DNA of 64,000 bases from NCBI RefSeq assembly GCF_029784155.1, contig NC_073692.1:426851324-426915323 (forward strand). Direction: 5' to 3'. A program made the translations under genes and the position numbers. Under the pieces are notes generated by a model. It had not been told where the DNA came from. It did no database searches and saw only the letters and a list, made by a program, of their open reading frames with translations. The stretch comes from Uranotaenia lowii (taxonomy: Eukaryota; Arthropoda; Insecta; Diptera; Culicidae). Below, in pieces: positions 57,364-64,000 of the stretch (its first letter is position 1; every line of letters begins with the position of its first letter).

Positions 57364-60007
57364 ATGTTTAAATATTATGAATTGGAACGCTAGATCTTTG
57401 CTGGCTAACCAAGATGAATTCTTTTTATTTTTGAAAACTCAAAACATACATATTGCTGCCATCACTGAAACTTTTTTAAAGCCAGACAATAACTTGAAAA
57501 GCAATGCTTTCTTTAAAATTTTACGAAATGATCGACTTGATCGACAAGGTGGGGGTGTAGCTTTTGTCATCAATAGTCGTCTCAAATTTAGACTTCTTCC
57601 TTCTTTCAATACAAAAGTCTTAGAAACAATTGGAATTGAATTAGAAACTTCTATGGGGAAAATTATAGTTGTTGCCGCATATTTGCCTTTTCAATGCAGC
57701 GGCGAACAGAAAAATTTTTTGAAGGGAGATTTGCAAAAACTCACCAGAAATAAATCTAAATTTTTTATTATTGGTGACTTTAATGCAAAACACCGATCTT
57801 GGAATAATATTTCATCAAATTCAAATGGGAATATTTTGTTTAATGACTGCTCTGCAGGTTATTATACTATTGAATATCCTAATGGGCATACTTGTTTTTC
57901 TTCAATTAGAAATCCCTCCACAATTGATTTGGTTCTAACGGATTTAGGCGAGCATTGTAGTCAATTAGTTACTCATGCGGACCTCGATTCAGACCACCTT
58001 CCAGTAACATTTTCTTTATCCCAAAGTCCCATTGAAAACCCTTTAAAATCAACTTTTAACTTTCAAAAGGCTAACTGGGAGCGATATATGAATTTTATTG
58101 AACGTAATTTAGATGTAAACGTTCCACTGAATTCAATAGAAGATATTGATTTGGCTGTAGAAAATTTGACAACTGCAATAGTCAATGCTAAAGCCGCTTC
58201 AATACCTAAAGTTAAACATAAATTTAATCAACCTTTGATCGATGATGATCTTCAGTTTTTGATACGACTGAAAAACATTCGTCGACGCCAATATCAACGT
58301 ACTAGAGATCCTTATTTGAAATTAATTTATTGCGACCTTCAAAAAGAGATCAAACGTCGTTTAAATTTCATTCGTAATGAAAATTTTGCTAAAGCAGTAG
58401 AGGACATAAAACCCTACTCAAAGCCATTTTGGAAATTAACTAAGATTTTGAAAAAGCCCCAGAAGCCAATTCCTACTTTGAAAGATGGGGATAAACTTCT
58501 TTTAACTAATTCAGAAAAGGCTCAAAAATTAGCCCAACAATTTGAGTCTGCTCATGATTTTAATTTAAACGTTGTAAGTCCAATTGATGCTCAAATTTCC
58601 CTAGAATTTGATGATATTGTTTCTAAGCAAAATGTGTTTGAAAGTTCTTGTGAGACAAATATTGATGAACTTAAATTGATTTTCAAAAAATTTAAAAATA
58701 TGAAAGCTCCAGGGGAAGATGGGATTTTCTATATTCTTCTTAAAAAGTTGCCTGAAAGCACTTTAAATTTTTTAGTTAAAATTTTCAACAAATGTTTTCA
58801 CTTGGCCTATTTTCCCAATAAATGGAAAAATGCCAAAGTAACTCCAATTTTGAAACCTGGAAAAAGTGCTTCAGAGCCTTCAAGTTATCGACCAATTAGT
58901 TTGCTTCCATCTTTAAGTAAACTATTTGAGAGAGTTATTTTGAATAGAATGATGATTCACATTAATCAGAATTCTATTTTCCCTGATGAACAATTTGGTT
59001 TTCGTCATGGACATTCTACTACACATCAACTTTTGAGTGTAACTAATATGATTAACGCTAGCAAATCTGAGGGTTATTCAACTGGTGTTGCTCTTCTTGA
59101 TATTGAAAAAGCTTTTGACAGTGTTTGGCACAAAGGTTTAGTAGCTAAATTAGCTCGATTTGATTTTCCTGTATATCTCACCAAAATTATTCAAAATTAT
59201 TTGACTAGCCGAACCTTACAAGTAAGCTATCAAAATTCATGCTCTGAAAGGACACCCATTAGAGCTGGTGTCCCTCAAGGCAGTATACTTGGGCCAATTT
59301 TATACAATATTTTTACTTCTGATCTTCCTGATGTACCAGAAGGAAAAGGTAGAAGATTATTTGCTGATGATACTTTGCTTTCAGCAAAAGGACGAAATTT
59401 ACGGGTGGTACGCAGTAGATTGCAACAAAATTTAAATTCCTTTTTGAATTACTTGAAAATGTGGAAAATTTCTCCTAACGCTTCCAAAACTCAACTTATT
59501 TTATTTCCCCATAAGCCAAGAGCAAATTTTTTAAAACCTAATGAAAATCATTCCATAACTTTTAATGGGGTTTCATTAGAATGGTCTGATCACGTGAAGT
59601 ACTTGGGACTCACACTTGATCGGAATCTTACTTTTAAAAATCACATTGAAGATATTCAATCTAAATGTAATAAATACACTAAATCTCTTTATTCTCTCAT
59701 CAACAGGAAATCCCGGTTGTGTCTGCGAAATAAGATGCTCATCTACAAACAAGTTTTCCGACCAGCGATCATGTATGCAGTTCCGATTTGGTCTAGCTGC
59801 TGCGCGACGAGGAAGAAAGCCATCCAGAGGATTCAGAACAAAGTTCTGAAAATGATTTTGCGGCTTCCACCTTGGCACAGCACCGAAGATCTTCATCGGA
59901 TTGCAGGCATTGAATCTATCGAAGAGATGGCCAACAACATCATCTCCAACTTCAGAGGCAAATCGATGCAGTCTTCCATCGCAGAGATTCGTTCTCTTTA
60001 TGTTTAG
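57350..60007 (+). CDS. ORF2, endonuclease/reverse transcriptase of jockey-clade element
   Basis: 885 aa beginning MDPNRCLNIMNWNARSL. The APE-type endonuclease spans about residues 1-230 (catalytic-site words NARSL, AITETFL, GDFNAKHRSW, SDHLPV). The reverse transcriptase follows at about 450-740 (YRPISLLPSLSKLFERVILN, FGFRHGHSTTHQL, ALLDIEKAFDSVWH, AGVPQGSILGPILYNIF and the polymerase centre FADDTLL). A thumb and Cys-containing tail (YKQVFRPAIMYAVPIWSSC) complete it. No RNase H. The start overlaps the end of ORF1 by 14 nt in another frame, suggesting coupled re-initiation. It nicks the target and copies the RNA at the 3' end. Confidence 0.96.
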   Translation: MDPNRCLNIMNWNARSLLANQDEFFLFLKTQNIHIAAITETFLKPDNNLKSNAFFKILRNDRLDRQGGGVAFVINSRLKFRLLPSFNTKVLETIGIELETSMGKIIVVAAYLPFQCSGEQKNFLKGDLQKLTRNKSKFFIIGDFNAKHRSWNNISSNSNGNILFNDCSAGYYTIEYPNGHTCFSSIRNPSTIDLVLTDLGEHCSQLVTHADLDSDHLPVTFSLSQSPIENPLKSTFNFQKANWERYMNFIERNLDVNVPLNSIEDIDLAVENLTTAIVNAKAASIPKVKHKFNQPLIDDDLQFLIRLKNIRRRQYQRTRDPYLKLIYCDLQKEIKRRLNFIRNENFAKAVEDIKPYSKPFWKLTKILKKPQKPIPTLKDGDKLLLTNSEKAQKLAQQFESAHDFNLNVVSPIDAQISLEFDDIVSKQNVFESSCETNIDELKLIFKKFKNMKAPGEDGIFYILLKKLPESTLNFLVKIFNKCFHLAYFPNKWKNAKVTPILKPGKSASEPSSYRPISLLPSLSKLFERVILNRMMIHINQNSIFPDEQFGFRHGHSTTHQLLSVTNMINASKSEGYSTGVALLDIEKAFDSVWHKGLVAKLARFDFPVYLTKIIQNYLTSRTLQVSYQNSCSERTPIRAGVPQGSILGPILYNIFTSDLPDVPEGKGRRLFADDTLLSAKGRNLRVVRSRLQQNLNSFLNYLKMWKISPNASKTQLILFPHKPRANFLKPNENHSITFNGVSLEWSDHVKYLGLTLDRNLTFKNHIEDIQSKCNKYTKSLYSLINRKSRLCLRNKMLIYKQVFRPAIMYAVPIWSSCCATRKKAIQRIQNKVLKMILRLPPWHSTEDLHRIAGIESIEEMANNIISNFRGKSMQSSIAEIRSLYV

Positions 60008-60252
60008 TTTAATTTTAAGATAGTGTTTAGTTTTAAGTATAAAATATTTTTGCTATTACAGGATGTTCTCCTACATTAAAAACTTGATTGCGCTCAGCAA
60101 ATTTAAATCTTATAAATAAATTTTTATAATCTAGTTACTTATAGGGCTATGAACAGTTCATTATTGAGCTGAACACCTAGTTTAATGCAATAATGTAATA
60201 TAAGTGTAATCATGATTTGATGCAAATAAAGACATATTTAAAAAAAAAAAAA

Positions 60253-60267
60253 AACCTCCACAAAAGC
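60253..60267. repeat. Target-site duplication, right copy
   Basis: AACCTCCACAAAAGC follows the A-run directly and equals 55738-55752. Confidence 0.9.
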
Positions 60268-60980
60268 TGAAATATGTTTAATTTCTAAAGTTCATTTGAG
60301 TAAGAAACAAAAACCATCCTAGTTTTTGTTTAAAGCTTCTTCACGTATAATTTTTAAACGTCGAAATATTACATCAAAATGTATCAAAACCTTGTATAAT
60401 TTTTTAATTTTTTTTTAATTTGTAATTTCATAAAATTCTTTCTTGCCTTATGTTCTAAGCGTATCACCCTCAAATTTCATTGGTCAGATAAGCTGTCTAG
60501 TCAGCCATTTCATCAAACAGCCGTAGGGTCATTTAACCCAATAGGCCCATTTAGGAAACCTTTCCCCTATTTGACATCTGATTGTGAAAAACATGTCATT
60601 TTTATGTACAGACCCCGTTCGTTTTTTGCAACATGCCCGAACATTTTGTGTTGCCAAAATCGAATGTTGCCAAAATCGAACGGTTTTTTATCTGAATTTT
60701 TTTTCTTATTTTTACAAAATAACTATTTTAAATATCATTAACGTTATTTAAAATCAATTCCTGATCAATTTTAGAATTTTGTTAGTTTATTTCCTCATGT
60801 TTTTTATGAATTTTGCGCTATTTTTATTTTGTTTATAATCTTTGTTTTTTATGGTCATTTTTGCTGTTTTTGTCATTCTTCATTATTTTTAAGTTGATAT
60901 TGTCATTTCTAATCTTTTGTTTGTATTTGTTTTTAAATCCGGCTCCGTGATGGTCAAAGCCAATGAGCCTTTTTTTTTAA

Positions 60981-61585
60981 CCTTCCAAAGCCGTTCGCTA
61001 AATATCCGTTTCGGGGAAATATGACTTGTAATTTGATTTCGTTCTCCTGGCTGTAAATGTTAACCGATTTTGATGATATTATATTCATTGTGTAGGTAAT
61101 TTATTCTTATTACTCAACATTTCAAAATAAAGTTGATATGTATTACCAGGTTTTCAGAAACTGGTTCAGAAAGTTAAAAGTCCGAAAAATCAATTTTATT
61201 TTTAAAATACTCATAACTTCTGACAGCTTTTCTGTATTTAATTATTTCATTGATGTTTGAAATTGTCAAGAATCCACCTATCCGACACTGTATAGATATG
61301 TTGGGGTCCAATGAAAGTTTTTACCGCTATGACAGATCTTCCGGTAGAAAAAAGTCTTACTTTAAAAAAACGACATCCAGTTTTGGCTTTGCTTAGCTGT
61401 ATTTCATTTCTTAATGAACCGATTTTAAAAACTCAAATTTTAGTTTTTTGGCGTTAATTTGATCATTATTTTCATAGAACATACTTGGTCTGTCAAAACT
61501 ACCAGTTCATCAGTATATTGGAATGATGATAAAGATGTTTGAAATGTGCGCTTCGGGTCATATTGACCCGAACGGCTTTGGAGGG
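60981..61585. mobile_element. piggyBac-type MITE, 605 bp, TTAA duplication
   Basis: TTAA flanks both sides (60977-60980 and 61586-61589). The termini CCTTCCAAAGCCGTTCG and CGAACGGCTTTGGAGGG are inverted repeats with one mismatch. The right subterminal word GGTCATATTGACCCG is typical of TTAA elements. No ORF. Confidence 0.85.
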
Positions 61586-61752
61586 TTAATATTTTTATTT
61601 TTAAGTTAATTTTTAAGGAAAAAAAAATTTGTTTTTGATTTTTTTTATTTTTACTTTTTGTAATTTTTGAGTGAGTAGTCTATAAAAAAAAATGTTTTTG
61701 TTGTTGCATTCTATCATCATTTCTGAACGTAAAAACATATTTTTGGTGTTTG

Positions 61753-63262
61753 GATGGCATCGCACGTGTTTGTTTTTCGTTCCAGTGAAAATTATTAATT
61801 ATTTCTTTATTTAAAAAGAAATTTTGTGAAAATCTATTTCAAAATGTTTTTAACGCGCAGACGGATGTGTGTACAATGATTAAAAATCGAAAGTTGCTCC
61901 TGAAAGCTTGTGGTGTTGTTTTTTTTATGCTGCATTAAATTTGCTTGGAGCGAATGTGTTGAAGCCTGTTTATGCTGCTGGGCAAGAAAAATTAAAGAGT
62001 GGATCTTGAAGCCAGTTGAGCCTAGAATTGGTTTCCTATTAATTTTAGGATTTGCACTTTTAGTGATTGTGTTTTGTACGTCCAACAAATGAAATGCTTT
62101 TATTAAGTGAAGAAAGGTAGTCGTGATGATTCGGTTAAAAAGCTTGGGGCAGTGGTTATGTTTGGAAATGTTGTGGGAAGGTTAGTTTTCCGGGAAGTCC
62201 TTAACTAATAGTTCAAGGCGTGCTATGACAAAAACAATTTGTCGTTTCTGCTGGTGGGCCGCTGAAAATTGCTGAAGCCAATTAATGGCTAAATGATAAG
62301 TATCTTTTCATAATAGTTCAAATTTGAGTGATTTAAATATTTTTATATTGGTTTAATATTTAGTAGTATTTAAGGTATCTATAAAAACTTTAAAGATTAG
62401 TTTTGTTTTAAGTTAACTCAAGTTTTATTTCAATTTTGTTCTATTGCATATGAGCTAAAAGTGTACATCAACGTGGAACTGATAAAAGACTGAGCTAAAT
62501 CTGGGGACTGAAGGAAATGTACAATTAGATACAACAAATTCTTTCTAAATGAAAAGTTATTATTTTGATTATAGAACATAAATGGTGACCCGTTGATCAA
62601 TATTTATCTTCTATATGAAAGCTCACTTTATTTTCTTAAAGAAAGATTGCTATATTGATTGCTTAGAAAACCTTTCGAGTTCTAAACAGATCTCGAAAGG
62701 TTTATTTTGTACTTATTTTCTCTTTGTTCTTTTTTCTTTTCAAGAGCGAGCAAAGGCGCTTTATCCTTGGTCGATGACCAGAAATGATTGAACACAGAAA
62801 TCCAAAACAGAAATTATAGCTTAGCAATTTCCAATCCTTTTATTTATTACACCAATTCTTCAAAATCTTCTATTCTAAGGTTTTGCGATTTCTGTGTACA
62901 AAATAAATCATTTCCAACCACTGAAGAATAGTCCCTGCGATTGGCGAAATCACTATAGGTACATTAAGCTTGGTTTCTTCATCAAGGAGCATTTTTCTTA
63001 GCATGCTTCCAACGATACTGCCCATTTGAAACGTATGGTACTGGTGGTCCACGTTTCTTCCTGTTCCTGTGTTCCGGATGTCTCTGCGTTCTCTGCTCCA
63101 TGGTAGGCCCAACCACTTTGTGTTTTTATTTATTTTAATATTTTTATGTTAAAATGATCAAAAACATGAACTAAGAAAAGAAGAATAATAACACATTTTA
63201 TTATTCTTTGGGACTCAGACATAAGTTCTGGCTATGGAAGTATGATTAGTGATTAGTGATTA
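61753..63262. mobile_element. 1,510-bp insertion bounded by a 24-bp duplication
   Basis: The 24-bp sequence beginning GTAAAAACATATTTTTGG is present at both 61729-61752 and 63263-63286. The insert ends in three copies of GATTAGT (63,244-63,264), like the simple-repeat tails of some non-LTR retrotransposons, so a plus-oriented, 5'-truncated or non-coding LINE/SINE-type insertion is likely. An 80-codon minus frame (62,870-63,112) has no recognised motif. Confidence 0.6.
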
Positions 63263-63352
63263 GTAAAAACATATTTTTGGTGTTTGTCTAAATTTGATTG
63301 GTCCTGTTATAGAGAAAACTAAAAGATAATGTCGCTTCTAAAAACCGTTGCC

Positions 63353-63415
63353 AAAATGTGCCACATGTGCCAAAATCGGATGTTGCCAAAATCGAATGTT
63401 GCCAAAATCGAATGT
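63353..63415. repeat. 16-bp tandem repeat (GTTGCCAAAATCGAAT)
   Basis: Three consecutive units at the decayed right edge of the TIR family copy, derived from its terminal sequence. Confidence 0.75.
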
Positions 63416-64000
63416 TCATGCCAACTTTAGTGAAACCCGTCTGAAGACAGGGTTGGGGCCTTCCACTTTAAAAATAAAAGTGTTTGACTTAATACCTTTC
63501 TAGAAAAGCCATTCTGCATCCTTCAATTGTGAGACATTCGGGAGTTAGAAATCAGCAAAAACAACCCTGAGAGAACTCCATTTAAACTTTTGCTGGAGTT
63601 GTCACCCATCAGCTCCGGATTTTCGCGCCAACTGTGGATTATGAAAAAAAAAAACTAGAAACAGCAAGACATGTATTCACGGGAGGCAATTACTCGTTCG
63701 AAAAGAAAAGTTCATCGAAACATATCAGTTATTCGATAGCTCGCTCCTCGTCGGCGAGTAGGTATACCTTTAGTAAGGAAGAAGGAGTAACGAACGATTG
63801 CGCATGGGACACCCCAGAGCCATAGCCGGCTGACGTGAGGTGACATGCTCGACGGGAGTTCATTTCATTTCCCAACTACTTGACGTTCTTTATTTTGATA
63901 CCAGAAAACGGCAACTTCCTTTCTGGTTGGTACGAATGACGAAATCCATCGACGAGGACGTTGCTGCTGTGGCCACACGCTGGTGTGAACATTTGGCCGG
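63416..64000. other. Right edge of the window, nothing recognised
   Basis: GC content rises after about 63,600. A 63-codon Ser-rich frame (63,634-63,825, +) and the last 100 bases (ending ...CACACGCTGGTGTGAACATT) could be the start of another gene or transposon, but I see no motif that would settle it. Confidence 0.3.

Larger units (their letters stand above)
55753..60252 (+). mobile_element. Full-length jockey-clade non-LTR retrotransposon
   Basis: The element begins right after the 15-bp target duplication and ends in poly(A) after AATAAA at about 60,225. It holds a 180-bp 5' UTR, intact ORF1 (zinc-knuckle gag-like) and intact ORF2 (endonuclease plus reverse transcriptase, no RNase H). This is the layout of jockey/Juan-type elements. 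Intact frames, poly(A) and perfect duplication mark a recent insertion that could be an active source copy. Confidence 0.95.
55136..60569. mobile_element. About 0.9-kb TIR element hosting the jockey insertion
   Basis: The left end TAGGGGAGGAGCGGGCTATA and the right end, whose reverse complement begins TAGGGGAAAGGTTTCCTAAA, share about 20 of 29 bases and the inner word GCCTATT. TA sits at both edges. A related word GCGGGCTAAATGCGCCTATT recurs at about 55,342. Removing the 4.5-kb retrotransposon and one target copy leaves about 919 bp. Ends are imperfect, so the boundaries are tentative. Confidence 0.45.
60609..63415. mobile_element. Second, interrupted copy of the CAGACCCCGTTCG TIR family
   Basis: Starts CAGACCCCGTTCGTTTTTTG, preceded by TA, and matches the 51,642 copy along 60,609-60,960, 61,590-61,752 and 63,263-63,370. 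The gaps are filled by a TTAA MITE (60,981-61,585) and a 1,510-bp insertion (61,753-63,262). The right end is degraded into three copies of a GTTGCCAAAATCGAAT word and lacks the expected CAGGCC terminus. Confidence 0.6.

Overview
The window looks like a nuclear genomic segment of a dipteran insect, most likely a mosquito. The evidence is AT-rich DNA, GT-AG introns of mosquito-like sizes, conserved animal housekeeping genes whose sequences read closest to Drosophila proteins, and a dense load of transposon debris that includes a full-length jockey-clade element. The species cannot be named from the sequence alone. Family assignments come from reading protein motifs; no database search was possible.

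Layout. Bases 1-3.8 kb are a 9-bp satellite (AAAAATGAC / AAAAATTAC). From 4.5 to 44 kb lies a gene-rich block. In order: Caprin (minus), RpS12 (plus), Zmynd10 (minus, convergent with RpS12), a small FAM241/anon-73B1-type membrane protein (minus), a membrane-anchored cupin/JmjC-like protein (plus), a DDX27-type DEAD-box RNA helicase (minus), a decayed TPR (cyclophilin-40-like) pseudogene and other degraded coding sequence (20.9-23.1 kb), a TLDc-domain protein resembling MEAK7/EAK-7 (minus), hydroxymethylbilane synthase (plus), heat shock factor Hsf with alternative 3' exons (plus), fragments of non-LTR retrotransposons (37.6-40.9 kb), and an F-box/leucine-rich-repeat protein (minus). For every main gene model I joined exons by hand at GT-AG junctions, and each total CDS length is a multiple of three.

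From 44 to 64 kb I found no host gene. This part is a nest of mobile elements. It holds a TIR element with an internal tandem duplication, a 393-bp near-perfect palindromic MITE at TTAA, a tRNA-headed SINE-like unit, a 1,193-bp non-autonomous hAT with a perfect 8-bp target duplication, and several copies of a TIR family ending CAGRCCCCGTTCG. One of those copies is split by an approximately 3-kb insertion. There is also a full-length jockey-clade retrotransposon with two intact ORFs, poly(A) and a 15-bp target duplication, a TTAA piggyBac-type MITE, and a 1.5-kb insertion bounded by a 24-bp duplication.

The host genes are functionally unrelated: translation and RNA granules (RpS12, Caprin, DDX27), heme synthesis (HMBS), stress transcription (Hsf), motile cilia (Zmynd10) and ubiquitin ligase targeting (F-box/LRR). 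The observations most worth following up are the long HMBS insertion carrying five Cys-Pro dipeptides that resemble heme-regulatory motifs, the alternative C-terminal exons of Hsf, and the Fe(II)-binding HxD motif of the cupin/JmjC-like protein, which is assembled across a splice junction.
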